Shown: positions 33,035-44,712 of the stretch, one piece after another
Numbering within the stretch: the first letter of the stretch is position 1
Layout: each line of letters begins with the position of its first letter
NCBI GenBank assembly: GCA_030696285.1
Contig: JAUYSQ010000016.1
Location: 1 to 56,368 of the forward strand
Reading direction: 5' to 3'
DNA length: 56,368 nt
Source: Sulfuricurvum sp.
Lineage (GTDB): Bacteria; Campylobacterota; Campylobacteria; Campylobacterales; Sulfurimonadaceae
Position numbers and translations under genes: made by a program
The notes under the pieces: generated by a model
Seen by the model: only the letters and a program-made list of their open reading frames with translations
The model's database searches: none
What the model was told of the DNA's origin: nothing

Positions 33035-33843
33035 TCTGCATCCTTCATTTCAAGTTGATAGTGCGCATGTTCTGCAATTTTTTTACGTAATGTATTACGA
33101 TTTAATCCCAATTTATCCGAAAGCTGCAGTTGTGATTTAAACCGCTTGATTCCTGCTCGTATCAACGGAACTTCATAAAGATGCAAAAATGCTCTGTAAT
33201 CGTTGTTACTACCCAGTCTTTGTATCAGGAATTGCTCCATAATGTCCATCAAATTATTTTCATCGACGCTGTGCAGCAAACACTGTAAATAGACTTGGCG
33301 ACGCAAAGAAAGGGCATTTTCACTTACATCAGGAACAAAGTCATTCCTATTGAAAAGCTCCGATTTACCAAACGTTTCCTGAGCTTCTTGAACAAAAGTA
33401 TCCGTCAATAAGTCAATATCTTCAGGACGTTCACGCAAGGAAGGAATCAAAAGGCGAATTGAGAAGATATTCTCTAGCTGTTCCCCCGTAAAACGAAATC
33501 CACCTGTCGCAATAATGCGTGTTTTCGTCTTACTTACCGTTTCTTCAAGTCGTTTAAGATTGGCAATACCATCAAGCCTGTGAACTATAATCTCTCTATG
33601 GGTTTCCAGTGCACTTAAAAGCTCATCAAAATTATGGCCATCAATAACAGGAGCAGAGGGTAAAATATAGCGCGCAAGTGTGAGTTTTCCCGTCCCACGT
33701 TCGCCCATAATCATGGCATTAACGGAAAGACCCTTTAACAGATTGGCAGTCTTAAACGCCTCAAGCGAGGCGCTTGAAGCGGTTAAAAAATTAGTGACAT
33801 CCACAGCCGTGGTTACCACCACTTCCACAACATCCGCTATCAT
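33031..33843 (-). CDS. Fis-type regulator with degenerate NtrC-like ATPase domain
   Basis: This 270-residue protein has a Walker A-like GERGTGK at 47-53 and an NtrC-type LRERPEDI block, then a C-terminal Fis helix-turn-helix (QLSDKLGLNRNTLRKKIAEH). The sigma-54-contacting GAFTGA loop and a receiver domain are absent, and the ATPase core is shortened. Activation of sigma-54 is therefore unlikely, and it may act as a DNA-binding regulator only. The ATG at 33843 lies 53 bp inside the slyD gene. An in-frame GTG at 33804 is an alternative start. I cannot decide between them. Confidence 0.8.
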   Translation of the reverse strand: MIADVVEVVVTTAVDVTNFLTASSASLEAFKTANLLKGLSVNAMIMGERGTGKLTLARYILPSAPVIDGHNFDELLSALETHREIIVHRLDGIANLKRLEETVSKTKTRIIATGGFRFTGEQLENIFSIRLLIPSLRERPEDIDLLTDTFVQEAQETFGKSELFNRNDFVPDVSENALSLRRQVYLQCLLHSVDENNLMDIMEQFLIQRLGSNNDYRAFLHLYEVPLIRAGIKRFKSQLQLSDKLGLNRNTLRKKIAEHAHYQLEMKDAE

Positions 33844-34312
33844 CGACAGCGTTTTCAGCAGGAATACCTGTCATGGCTTCTTCAGCAGATGCATCACGAA
33901 CACTATTGACAGTGACGGTAAACATCAAATCTTTGCCAGCTAAAGGATGATTAAAGTCAATAATAACGTTATCGTCTTTAACCTCTTTAACGGTTACTTG
34001 AACCGTACCGCCATCTTCGCCTTGACCGTACAATGTCATACCAGGATTTAAATCGATACCTGCAAATTGCTCACGTGGAAGCTCTTGCTGTGCATCTTCA
34101 TTATAATCGCCATACGCATCAGCTGCCTTCACCATGACATCACCTTTTTCACCCATGTTCATATGCGCAATCCCGCTTTCTAAACCAGGGATGATCTGCC
34201 CTTTTCCAAACATGAATACCAGTGGTTGACCACCGATATTACTGTCTACGATGCTTGCGCCATCACGTACTTCATATTCGATCGAAACGATCTGATTTGC
34301 TTCAATTGCCAT
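33791..34312 (-). CDS. slyD: SlyD-like FKBP peptidyl-prolyl isomerase
   Basis: I start it at 34312 (MAIEANQIVSIEYEV), 14 codons after an earlier in-frame ATG, because the family begins here. The 173-residue protein has the FKBP core (FMFGKGQIIPGLESGIAHM), the inserted chaperone flap (DLNPGMTLYGQGEDGG) and the closing FNHPLAGKDLMFTV. The tail is Cys/His-rich (DDSGCCGSGGNHGCGCH), as in SlyD proteins that bind nickel for hydrogenase or urease maturation. Confidence 0.92.
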   Translation of the reverse strand: MAIEANQIVSIEYEVRDGASIVDSNIGGQPLVFMFGKGQIIPGLESGIAHMNMGEKGDVMVKAADAYGDYNEDAQQELPREQFAGIDLNPGMTLYGQGEDGGTVQVTVKEVKDDNVIIDFNHPLAGKDLMFTVTVNSVRDASAEEAMTGIPAENAVDDSGCCGSGGNHGCGCH

Positions 34313-34412
34313 TGATTTTGCCTTACAAATTTTAAGATAATGCGATTTTAGCACATTTAGCTATAGATAGGCTGAAAACACTCATATACCTATTAGACAT
34401 CAAAAAGGAATT

Positions 34413-35288
34413 CTATTTTAACTTTGACAATCTCTCTTTAGCCTCTTCAGCTGCTCCGGAACCCGCAAATTTTGAGATGGTCGCTCCGTAAAATGCTTTA
34501 GCATTCGCAGTGTCACCATTTTTTTCCATCGAAATACCCGTATGCAACAATAATGTTGGCATATACGAAGCTTTCTCATTGACTGAAGCACTTTGCTTGT
34601 AATACGGTACTGCTTCTTTGTATTTTTTACGTTCAAAGAATGTTTCGGCTATCCAAAAATTGGCTTCGGAAACTTTATATTTCTTTTGAGCCATCATCTC
34701 AAAATGAGTTTGGGCCTCATCGTATTTTTTTTGCTCAAAAAGTTTTTTTGCCTCTTTTTCAAGAGTTGCATTATCCATTTTTTTTGAGGTTGAAACGGCA
34801 GCAACAGGAAGAGCTAGTTTGAGTTGTTTAATTAAGGCGCTGAATTCTTCTTTAGTAACATACGAAGCATTGATGCTATCAACCGTTCGTGAGAGTTCCT
34901 CAACTAATGATTTAAGCTGAGTGATATTTTCACTGTTAGCATCGCTTTGCTTGCTTAAAGAGTCCATAACCCCTGAACGATTTTGATCTGATTCTACCGA
35001 CTCTTTTATTTTTTGGAGGGCTATTTTTTGATCATTTAGTGATTGTCCAAGTCCCTCGATAATCGCTTGCATCCCATCTAACCGTTCACTTACAGACTCA
35101 ACTTTGGCATTTTGTAAATTATTTTTATGCGCAATACCTTGAATCTCTTTTTTATTTTCTAAAATCAATTTTTCTTCGTTAGTAAGACCATAGGGATTAG
35201 GATTATTAAGATCTCCTGCACCAAAAACCGATGGTTCCGATGCAAGGAGAAAGGAGGTAAAGAGGGTAAAAACGATTAATAAACGCAT
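34413..35288 (-). CDS. cpoB: CpoB/YbgF-like TPR protein of the Tol-Pal system
   Basis: This 291-residue exported protein has a signal peptide to about residue 17. A coiled-coil region at about 60-165 has heptad patterns and matches the trimerising N-domain of CpoB. C-terminal TPRs run from about 180 to 291 (KLFEQKKYDEAQTHFEMMAQKKY, split by repeats). CpoB coordinates peptidoglycan synthesis with outer-membrane constriction. It begins directly after the pal stop codon, completing the tol-pal series. Confidence 0.88.
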   Translation of the reverse strand: MRLLIVFTLFTSFLLASEPSVFGAGDLNNPNPYGLTNEEKLILENKKEIQGIAHKNNLQNAKVESVSERLDGMQAIIEGLGQSLNDQKIALQKIKESVESDQNRSGVMDSLSKQSDANSENITQLKSLVEELSRTVDSINASYVTKEEFSALIKQLKLALPVAAVSTSKKMDNATLEKEAKKLFEQKKYDEAQTHFEMMAQKKYKVSEANFWIAETFFERKKYKEAVPYYKQSASVNEKASYMPTLLLHTGISMEKNGDTANAKAFYGATISKFAGSGAAEEAKERLSKLK

Positions 35289-35855
35289 TTACGGAAGTTT
35301 AAAGTCAACACGACGATTTTTTGCCCAGCACTCTGGAGTTTTTTCTAAACAAACAGGATTACCCTCACCAAAACTGACCATAGCAATAGAATCTGCACTG
35401 ATTCCATCATTGACCAATGCTGTTTTTACTGCATTCGCACGTTTAAGCCCCAATGCAAAATTGTATTCATCGCTGCCAAATTCGTCACAATTACCTTCAA
35501 GCTTAAATGTTTTACCCTTAAGCAATCCGCTATTCACATTTATTGCTGCTTGCATATCTTCACGAATGTCAAATTTATCATAATCAAATAAAACACTTGT
35601 TATTGCTTGTCCATTAGCACCTGTAGCACTATTGTTGCCACCAGCTACACTCGTATCTGCAGAACTCGCATTGGTAATCGGAGAAATAACCGCTGCATTA
35701 TCACTTAAACCCGTTTGTGAACCATTTGTTACTCCAGCAGTCTTAGATGTATTTCCAGCTGCATTCTCCGTAGCATCAATCGCAGGTTCCTTCGTTGAAC
35801 ATCCGCTAAACACCAAAAGTGCGAGTACTGCACTCATATACGCTATCCGTTTCAT
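35289..35855 (-). CDS. pal: Peptidoglycan-associated lipoprotein
   Basis: This 188-residue lipoprotein (lipobox LVFSGC, C19) has a Ser/Thr/Asn/Gly-rich linker (about 25-82) and an OmpA-like peptidoglycan-binding domain: VLFDYDKFDIRED, LEGNCDEFGSDEYNFALGLKRAN and the final WAKNRRVDFKLP. It anchors the outer membrane to the wall and to TolB. A TATACT -10 element lies in the 51-bp gap after tolB, so it may also have its own promoter. Confidence 0.95.
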   Translation of the reverse strand: MKRIAYMSAVLALLVFSGCSTKEPAIDATENAAGNTSKTAGVTNGSQTGLSDNAAVISPITNASSADTSVAGGNNSATGANGQAITSVLFDYDKFDIREDMQAAINVNSGLLKGKTFKLEGNCDEFGSDEYNFALGLKRANAVKTALVNDGISADSIAMVSFGEGNPVCLEKTPECWAKNRRVDFKLP

Positions 35856-35885
35856 TAAAAAACTCCTCTTTATTTCATAAGCTTA

Positions 35886-35891
35886 AGTATA
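35886..35891 (-). promoter_or_regulatory. TATACT -10 element before pal
   Basis: On the minus strand TATACT lies 30 bp before the pal ATG, followed by a GAGGAG ribosome binding site. This is the longest gap within the tolQ-to-pal series (51 bp), a reasonable place for an internal promoter. Confidence 0.45.
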
Positions 35892-35906
35892 CCAAAAAAA
35901 AGTTAA

Positions 35907-37139
35907 TCACCAATCAATGGATTGAATTCGTCCGATATGCAGCGGAAACGCGAAACTCTTATTCAAACCAAGTCGGATGATCCCCAGTGAACTGCGTGGA
36001 CCTTCTTGTTTAATATGCAAAATCGCTTCACCATCGTATGAAAATCGTGGATAGTCGTTCTCTCCACTGCTGGTCAACCGTCGAACTCCATTACTATTCA
36101 GAGAAATCAAATGAAGATCAAAACCTTTTCCATCACGTGTTTTATAAACCAATAAATTGCGATACGTGCTGCAGGATGAGTTGTTTTTCCCCTCAAAAAC
36201 TAGCTGATTAATGGCACTGCTGTCTATTTTTTTGGAAAAAATATTTGGATTTCCGAGACGATTAGAGACGAAGGCAATGGTATCATTTCCCATAAATTGC
36301 CCATTGACATCAATACCGGAATAATCGGTAACCCTTTTTTTCTCTTTCGTTACAGTATCAAACCAATAAATATCAGGTTGTCCATTAGGGGCCAGTGTCA
36401 GTAATAGTTTTGTCCCGTCTTCACTCACATCCGAACATACTGCCATCCCATCCGATGAAACTATAGCTTTTTTATCTCCCGATGCCAAATTGGCTTTGTA
36501 AATGGTAGGTCGAAAGTCGCTGAGAGAGGTATAATAAAAGTCCGTTTGCTCACGATTCGCCCATTTCGCAAAACCGTACATTCCTCCGCTTAAAATCACT
36601 TTTTGATACGAGAGGGTATAGTCAGCCGCAATAATATCGGAACGTTTAGCTCCCGTGAGACGAACCAGTAACACTTTGCGTTTCATCCATTCCAATGGGG
36701 CACCGCCCATTTTTGCATTAATGTCATACGCAATAGAGTGCGCCAAAAATACAACCATTTCACTTTGTTTTAAATAATACGTTTTCGTAAAAAGGACCAA
36801 TGTATTTTGAACTAATTTAATATCGGCTTTAAACCCGTCCTTTCCATCCGAGACCAAACGATAACGAAGAACGTAAGCCGCATCTTTATGCTCCAAAGAA
36901 GGTTGCGTACTCTCATAATTTTGAGCTGCATAGCTCTCATCCACGTCAAATAACGATACCACTTTCATATCGGCACTCAACATTTTGTGAAACTTTTGTG
37001 TTGCTTCTATTTTTGTTTCACTGCCGTCTTCGATCACAAATTTAGAAAGTCCCCCTACGTTTTTTGTAACTTCAAGGGTCGCATCGGCACCCCAAAGCGA
37101 TATACTCCCTAAAAACAAAAAAATCCAAACCATCCTCAT
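35907..37139 (-). CDS. tolB: Tol-Pal translocation protein TolB
   Basis: This is a 410-residue periplasmic protein with a signal peptide ending near LWGA (residue 19). An N-terminal alpha/beta domain (about 20-160) is followed by a beta-propeller with repeated blocks such as SSDGMAVCSDVSEDGTKLLLT, PDIYWFDTVTKEKKRVTD and NDYPRFSYDGEAILHI. It connects Pal to the TolQRA motor. It starts 2 bp after tolA. Confidence 0.94.
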   Translation of the reverse strand: MRMVWIFLFLGSISLWGADATLEVTKNVGGLSKFVIEDGSETKIEATQKFHKMLSADMKVVSLFDVDESYAAQNYESTQPSLEHKDAAYVLRYRLVSDGKDGFKADIKLVQNTLVLFTKTYYLKQSEMVVFLAHSIAYDINAKMGGAPLEWMKRKVLLVRLTGAKRSDIIAADYTLSYQKVILSGGMYGFAKWANREQTDFYYTSLSDFRPTIYKANLASGDKKAIVSSDGMAVCSDVSEDGTKLLLTLAPNGQPDIYWFDTVTKEKKRVTDYSGIDVNGQFMGNDTIAFVSNRLGNPNIFSKKIDSSAINQLVFEGKNNSSCSTYRNLLVYKTRDGKGFDLHLISLNSNGVRRLTSSGENDYPRFSYDGEAILHIKQEGPRSSLGIIRLGLNKSFAFPLHIGRIQSIDW

Positions 37140-37141
37140 TC

Positions 37142-37894
37142 TTATTCCTTAGCTGTCAATATAATCTCAAATATTGCTTCATTACCGTTAGGATAGGAAG
37201 GAAACGCTACTTGAGTTAGTCTTTCTTTTAACCAATCCACTTCCGCATTAAACACACTGCTTCGTGAATAACTTATCACACGAAAAGAGGCAAGTTTTCC
37301 ATCCGTATTCAAGACAATACGAACACGTGCAGTAAACCCCTCTGTTCCTGATGCTGGATGAAAATGGGTGTAAATAATCCCTTGAATTTTAGCGTTATAT
37401 TCGTTTACTACAGGACCGCTCGATTCCGCAGCCGCAACAACTTTTACTCCTGCCTTCGCCAAATCAAGCGTTTTAGCCTTTTCAAAAAGCTTGGAATCAC
37501 GCTTGGAGGTGAGGACTTTCTCTTCCAATGCATTCAGTTCAGAGAGCTGCTTCTTATCCTCTTTCGTTTTTTGAGGAGAGTTATTGGTTTTAACCGTCGA
37601 AAACAGATCGGATATGGCTACCTCTTCAACTTTTGGCTCAGTTTTTTGCGGTATTATTTTCTCTACCGCCGACTTAGAATCAGGTTGAGGCATCAAAGGT
37701 TCACGGATAGATTCCTGCGCGTTTGAGAGGGAGGGGACAAGCGAAATAGAGATAACATCGCTTTTGTTCAATGCAAAAGCATTTGGCTTCTGTGCGACAA
37801 GGAATTGCCATCCAATAACCGCTAAAATCAAAGCGAACAAAGAAAATGAGAGGAGACCGCTTACAATAAAAAAACGGTTAGTGTCTAAATGCAT
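37142..37894 (-). CDS. tolA: TolA/TonB-like energy-transducing protein
   Basis: This 250-residue protein has one N-terminal transmembrane helix (about 10-32). A long Lys/Glu/Ser-rich periplasmic stalk runs to about residue 150, and a small C-terminal TonB/TolA-type domain follows (VNEYNAKIQGIIYTHFHPASG to the end). Gene order between tolR and tolB identifies it as TolA rather than TonB. The stalk is shorter than in enterobacteria. Confidence 0.88.
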   Translation of the reverse strand: MHLDTNRFFIVSGLLSFSLFALILAVIGWQFLVAQKPNAFALNKSDVISISLVPSLSNAQESIREPLMPQPDSKSAVEKIIPQKTEPKVEEVAISDLFSTVKTNNSPQKTKEDKKQLSELNALEEKVLTSKRDSKLFEKAKTLDLAKAGVKVVAAAESSGPVVNEYNAKIQGIIYTHFHPASGTEGFTARVRIVLNTDGKLASFRVISYSRSSVFNAEVDWLKERLTQVAFPSYPNGNEAIFEIILTAKE

Positions 37895-37931
37895 AGTAAA
37901 AAATACCGATCAGATGTTTTTTAACATGGAT

Positions 37932-38321
37932 TTAACTGCTTGTAGCAAGTGAAATATTCGTTAAACCTGCTCTCTTGACACTGCTCATAATACCCATTAC
38001 GTCACCATAGTCAAGCGTATGGTCGGCACTGATTCGCACGACACTATCAGGAGGAAATTGATTCGAAAAAAGCAAAAAGTTATCATTAAACGTCGCCAGT
38101 TCAAACGGTTCTTTATTGACCGTGATCTGCTTTGAGGCTGTAATAACGATTTCGATCTCTTTTTTCTCTTTTACTTCCGTTTGTGCTGAACCTTTTGGAA
38201 GATTAATCAGCTCTTCGTAAACAATATTCGGAGAGATAACCATTAAAATAGCGAGCAAAACCAGCATTACGTCCACAAGTGGGGTAATGTTCAGTTCTGG
38301 CTTCTCATCCCAATCAAACAT
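37932..38321 (-). CDS. tolR: TolR/ExbD-type motor protein
   Basis: This 129-residue protein has one transmembrane helix (about 13-33) with the proton-conducting Asp in ITPLVDVMLVLLAI, followed by a periplasmic domain (VVRISADHTLDYGDVMGIM). It pairs with TolQ, whose gene ends 2 bp upstream. A 37-bp gap follows before tolA. Confidence 0.93.
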   Translation of the reverse strand: MFDWDEKPELNITPLVDVMLVLLAILMVISPNIVYEELINLPKGSAQTEVKEKKEIEIVITASKQITVNKEPFELATFNDNFLLFSNQFPPDSVVRISADHTLDYGDVMGIMSSVKRAGLTNISLATSS

Positions 38322-38323
38322 AC

Positions 38324-38890
38324 TTATTCAGCTTTCGATAGCAAGGAATCGCTTTGCATTCGGATAAGACCAACAAGCTCAAAAGATTGGCGTTTAAGAA
38401 TTTGATGATAAGTGTACGCAAAAATAGCCACAAATATCCCCGATGCCGTTGCAACAAGGGCATCGGAAACTCCTGATGCGATAATACTCATCGTACCATT
38501 AGACCCACCGATATGTTTAAACGTATCCAATATCGAAATGACCGTTCCAAATAATCCAATAAACGGGGTAGTAGACGCAACAACTGAAAGAACCGTTAAT
38601 CCTTTGGTCGCATCTTTAGTACACGCATAATGGGCTAAATCAAAAAGTGCTTTTGACAAAGGATTGCCATTTTTGACAAAAGGGGATAAAAAAGAGTTAG
38701 TATTGATACGTGCAGCACCCATTAAAAGTGATTCTAAAGAGTCGTTTTCAATGTTAATCCACTGATTAAGAGAGAACCAACGATAGAAAAAAATCCAATT
38801 GATTACAATAAAATAAAGGGAGAGAACCAGTAACACACCAAGTGTTACCGGATGACTTTTTACTATAAAATCAGAAAAAAGCTCAAACAT
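38324..38890 (-). CDS. tolQ: TolQ/ExbB-type proton channel protein
   Basis: This 188-residue protein has three transmembrane helices: one near residues 14-34, and two in the second half around the conserved blocks VASTTPFIGLFGTVISIL and GVSDALVATASGIFVAIFAY. It forms the stator channel with TolR. It begins 5 bp after atpC, so the Tol-Pal motor genes are continuous with the ATP synthase genes. Confidence 0.93.
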   Translation of the reverse strand: MFELFSDFIVKSHPVTLGVLLVLSLYFIVINWIFFYRWFSLNQWINIENDSLESLLMGAARINTNSFLSPFVKNGNPLSKALFDLAHYACTKDATKGLTVLSVVASTTPFIGLFGTVISILDTFKHIGGSNGTMSIIASGVSDALVATASGIFVAIFAYTYHQILKRQSFELVGLIRMQSDSLLSKAE

Positions 38891-38895
38891 GAGCG

Positions 38896-39291
38896 TTAGA
38901 AAAGATGAGAATGTGCGGCAGACTCAATACGAGCTGAAACAGAAGCAATCAGTGCTGATGAATCTGCAACACTGTCAATCAGTGCCTTAGCTTCATCAAG
39001 TGCTTTTGCCATCTCACCTTCGCTGTCACCACGAATAGCAACAGCACCATCTACAAGAACCGTTACTACATTGTTAGCAATTTGAACCACACCCCAGTTT
39101 ACAACGATGGATTCTTTTTGACCATTCTCTTGAATAATATCAATAACACCTGCTTTAAGAAGTGTTGTCAATGCTACGTGCTGAGAAAGAACACCAAATT
39201 CTCCCTCTTCTCCTGGAACCGTTACGCTTTGAACGGGACCATTAAAGATAGAGCCATTTGGGGTTAGCACTTCTAAATTTAGAGTATGCAT
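38896..39291 (-). CDS. atpC: ATP synthase F1 epsilon subunit
   Basis: This 131-residue protein has the N-terminal beta-sandwich blocks LEVLTPNGSIFNGPVQSVTVPG, EGEFGVLSQHV and the C-terminal helical pair (EGEMAKALDEAKALID). It is a central-stalk subunit with a regulatory role. It is the last atp gene, 20 bp after atpD and directly before tolQ. Confidence 0.95.
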   Translation of the reverse strand: MHTLNLEVLTPNGSIFNGPVQSVTVPGEEGEFGVLSQHVALTTLLKAGVIDIIQENGQKESIVVNWGVVQIANNVVTVLVDGAVAIRGDSEGEMAKALDEAKALIDSVADSSALIASVSARIESAAHSHLF

Positions 39292-39311
39292 ATCATTCCT
39301 TTAAAAAGCAA

Positions 39312-41614
<2,303 letters not shown>

Positions 41615-41622
41615 AAAGATCC

Positions 41623-43140
41623 TTATGCTTGAACGAAAGTTGTTTTGAACTCTTCGATCGCTTTTTTCATCATTCCCATCGTTTCGTCATCAATTTTAGA
41701 TGTTGAACGGATATTTTCAAGAATTTGTGGATAACTTGCATCGATGAATGGATAAAGATCCGCTTCAAATTTAACAACAGCGGATGCTGGAAGGCTATCA
41801 AGATATCCCTCGTTACCTGCAAAAATGATTAATGCTTGCTTTTCAGCAGGAATTGGAGAATACGGAGGCTGCTTTAACACTTCCACCATACGTTGACCAC
41901 GTTCAAGCTGTTTACGGCTTACTTCATCCAAATCAGACGCAAACTGTGCAAACGCTTGAAGCTCACGGTATTGTGCCAAATCAAGACGCAATGTTCCTGC
42001 TACTTGCTTAGTAGCTTTGATTTGCGCAGCACCACCAACACGTGATACAGAGAGACCGACGTTAATTGCCGGACGGATACCTGCATTGAACAAGTCAGTT
42101 TCCAAGAAAATCTGACCATCTGTGATCGAAATAACGTTGGTAGGGATATACGCCGCAACGTCACCCGCTTGGGTTTCAATAATTGGAAGAGCGGTCAATG
42201 AACCTGCGCCCAACTCATCATTGAGTTTTGCTGCACGCTCTAAAAGACGTGAGTGGATATAGAAAACATCCCCTGGATACGCTTCACGGCCCGGAGGGCG
42301 ACGAAGGATCAAAGACATTTCACGATACGCAACCGCGTGCTTAGAGAGATCATCATAAACGATCAAACCGTGGCGAGCTGAATCACGGAAAAATTCACCC
42401 ATCGTTACACCGGTATACGGTGCAAGGAATTGTAATGCTGCAGCTTCAGAAGCCGATGCAGAAACGATAATCGTATACTCCATCGCGCCAGCTTCTTCAA
42501 GACGACGAATAACTTGAGCTACAGTCGATTGTTTTTGACCAATTGCAACATAGATACAAACAACGCCGTTGCCTTTTTGGTTCATAATAGCGTCAAGGGC
42601 AACCGTAGTTTTACCTGTTTGACGGTCACCAATAATCAACTCACGTTGACCACGTCCGATCGGAACAAGACAATCGATTGATTTGATACCTGTTGCCATT
42701 GGCTCATGTACTGATTTACGAGCCATGATCCCTGGAGCTTTTTCTTCGATAAAACGACTTTCAGTCGTTTCGATTGGCCCTTTTCCATCAATAGGCTCAC
42801 CAAGAGCATTGACAACACGCCCAAGAAGCGCATCACCAACAGGTACTTTCAATAAACGTCCAAGACGCTTAACGCTCATACCCTCACGAAGTGCTTTGGC
42901 GTTGCCTAGAACAACGATACCAACACTGCTCTCTTCGAGATTCATAACAAGACCTTCAGTCCCGTCTTCGAATTCAACCATTTCACCGGCCATAATATTA
43001 TTCAAGCCGTATACTTGGGCAATGCCATCTCCATATGAGACGATTTTACCGGTTTCATTAATATCTACGTTCAGTTCGAAATTCTCAATTCGTTCTTTTA
43101 TGATTGAACTGATTTCATCTGCTTGTATTTTTGCTACCAC
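41623..43140 (-). CDS. atpA: ATP synthase F1 alpha subunit
   Basis: This 505-residue non-catalytic nucleotide-binding subunit has Walker [14 protein letters not shown], the [19 protein letters not shown] block and the arginine-finger region [16 protein letters not shown]. The length is normal. It begins 21 bp after atpH. Confidence 0.97.
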   Translation of the reverse strand: MVAKIQADEISSIIKERIENFELNVDINETGKIVSYGDGIAQVYGLNNIMAGEMVEFEDGTEGLVMNLEESSVGIVVLGNAKALREGMSVKRLGRLLKVPVGDALLGRVVNALGEPIDGKGPIETTESRFIEEKAPGIMARKSVHEPMATGIKSIDCLVPIGRGQRELIIGDRQTGKTTVALDAIMNQKGNGVVCIYVAIGQKQSTVAQVIRRLEEAGAMEYTIIVSASASEAAALQFLAPYTGVTMGEFFRDSARHGLIVYDDLSKHAVAYREMSLILRRPPGREAYPGDVFYIHSRLLERAAKLNDELGAGSLTALPIIETQAGDVAAYIPTNVISITDGQIFLETDLFNAGIRPAINVGLSVSRVGGAAQIKATKQVAGTLRLDLAQYRELQAFAQFASDLDEVSRKQLERGQRMVEVLKQPPYSPIPAEKQALIIFAGNEGYLDSLPASAVVKFEADLYPFIDASYPQILENIRSTSKIDDETMGMMKKAIEEFKTTFVQA

Positions 43141-43161
43141 TAGTTTCTCCTTTCGCGGGGG

Positions 43162-43698
43162 TTAAATTGCTTTTAAAATGTGCTCAGTAATTTGAGCATT
43201 AAGGCGGCTTTTTGAAAAATCGATCTCAATATTGAGACCCTCTACCGCGACACGTACACCATCACAATCTGAAGGGACAAATTCTAATGAGATACTAGCT
43301 CCCATTTTATTTCCCAAATCGTGAGCTATCGCATCGACAGAACTTTGATCCAATGCTGAAACCGCATAAATACGGCCATTATAAACACGTTTCGTCGATC
43401 CAATTTCTCTTTTCAACTCTTTTGCAACTGCAGGGATTAAAGACAAACGTCCATTTTCACCTAAAAGTTTAATCAGATTATTGATTTCCAAACTGTTTAC
43501 CGTTTTCACCATGTCAAGAATCAAAGATGTTTTTGCAGCAACAGGAATATCATTGCTGTTCATAATTTGAAGAAATTTTGGGTCATTAAAAGCCGTCGCC
43601 AAAACATTAAAAATCTCAGCTGAGTTATCCAATGATTCTGTATCCAAAACGGATACCAGCGATTGAACGTAGCGTTTAGCAATCATCTCTTGCTTCAT
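43162..43698 (-). CDS. atpH: ATP synthase F1 delta subunit
   Basis: This 178-residue peripheral-stalk subunit has the N-terminal bundle (IAKRYVQSLVSVLD) and a C-terminal DSRLNAQI-type end (FSKSRLNAQITEHILKAI), which match the delta/OSCP family. One base separates it from the upstream b subunit gene. Confidence 0.93.
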   Translation of the reverse strand: MKQEMIAKRYVQSLVSVLDTESLDNSAEIFNVLATAFNDPKFLQIMNSNDIPVAAKTSLILDMVKTVNSLEINNLIKLLGENGRLSLIPAVAKELKREIGSTKRVYNGRIYAVSALDQSSVDAIAHDLGNKMGASISLEFVPSDCDGVRVAVEGLNIEIDFSKSRLNAQITEHILKAI

Positions 43699-43699
43699 A

Positions 43700-44215
43700 T
43701 TAAGCCACCTTCTTTTTCAAAATATCTACCATAGCATCGCTACCCATAGCCGCATCGCTCGCAGACATAACTTCGCTCATAACATCATTGACTACATTAC
43801 GTACCATTTGACGCTGTTCAAGCTCCATCAGGGCATTGTTTTGCTTTTGCATGACTTCGATATCTTGATCACATTGAGCAGTAATTTTATCACTCAAAAT
43901 TTTGCATTCTCTTTTTGTGATTTCACCAAGCTCGCTTACGAATCGGTTAGCTTCATCGATTTTCAGCTCTGCTGATTCTTTAAGACGTTTTGACTCACGA
44001 AGACGCTCTTGAACTTTTTCAAGCTCTCCTGCAATTCCTGCGCTTCTCCCACCAAAATAATTTTTAATCGGTTCTGCCAAAAGGTAATAAAGAATACCTG
44101 CAAATATAAGGAAGTTAACGGTTCTTTGAACAATATCCGTTGAACCTTCAGCTGCAGCCTCAGAACCAAAAAGATAAACACCGAGCATTAATACGGTTAT
44201 TACTATTTTACCCAT
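43700..44215 (-). CDS. atpF: ATP synthase Fo b subunit
   Basis: This 171-residue protein begins with a cleavable-looking signal (VLMLGVYLFGSEAAAEG). A second hydrophobic helix follows (VNFLIFAGILYYLLAEPIKNYF in overlapping blocks), then a long charged helix. The extra N-terminal segment is usual in Campylobacterota b subunits. With b' it forms a heterodimeric stalk. The a and c subunit genes are not in the window. Confidence 0.92.
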   Translation of the reverse strand: MGKIVITVLMLGVYLFGSEAAAEGSTDIVQRTVNFLIFAGILYYLLAEPIKNYFGGRSAGIAGELEKVQERLRESKRLKESAELKIDEANRFVSELGEITKRECKILSDKITAQCDQDIEVMQKQNNALMELEQRQMVRNVVNDVMSEVMSASDAAMGSDAMVDILKKKVA

Positions 44216-44224
44216 ATACTCTCC

Positions 44225-44647
44225 TTAAATCTGATTGAGTTTCGCAGAAACTGCTGCTTGAAAACTAGGAACCTCTATACGTAGGACACCACTTAAACGT
44301 GAACGCTCTTCTAACATTGCCTCTTCGAACTGTGCATACTCTCGCGCCAGTTCAGCACGCTTTGCCTCAAGCTTGCTGTTTGCCGCGCTCTTGGCCTCAG
44401 CAACAACTTTTTCTCTCATTGCATGCGCCTGTAGTTTGCCGTCATTAATAATCTTTTCAGCGGTTGCGTGAAATGCAGCAATCTCGGCATCGTTGTTTCC
44501 AACTTGTTCAAGATCTTTTTTAATATCCGCATCCCGTTTTTCCATGTAAGTGAAAAGAGGTTTGTAAAGCAAACTATTCAGAGCGGCAATAAGGACAAGG
44601 AAGACAATCAGCGTGCTGACTAACAGCATCGGACTTATATCTAACAT
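44225..44647 (-). CDS. atpF': ATP synthase Fo b' subunit
   Basis: This 140-residue protein has one N-terminal helix (about 6-30) followed by a long charged helix with KRDADIKKDLEQVG and an Ala/Glu-rich coiled coil. Adjacent to atpF, it is the second b-type subunit. The AGGAGGT ribosome binding site and a TATAAT box upstream indicate a promoter at the head of the atp genes. Confidence 0.9.
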   Translation of the reverse strand: MLDISPMLLVSTLIVFLVLIAALNSLLYKPLFTYMEKRDADIKKDLEQVGNNDAEIAAFHATAEKIINDGKLQAHAMREKVVAEAKSAANSKLEAKRAELAREYAQFEEAMLEERSRLSGVLRIEVPSFQAAVSAKLNQI

Positions 44648-44658
44648 ACCACCTCCTA

Positions 44659-44675
44659 AAAGTTGCGAGATTATA
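44659..44675 (-). promoter_or_regulatory. Promoter element of the atp operon (TATAAT plus TCGCAACTTTT)
   Basis: On the minus strand TATAAT (44675-44670) is followed after one base by TCGCAACTTTT and then AGGAGGT. The same TATAAT plus TCGCAACTTTT combination precedes rplU, suggesting a shared initiation region. It lies in the 65-bp parB to atpF' gap. Confidence 0.6.
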
Positions 44676-44712
44676 CAACTCTTAAATTGAAGGGACAGTT
44701 AAACGAAGTGTT

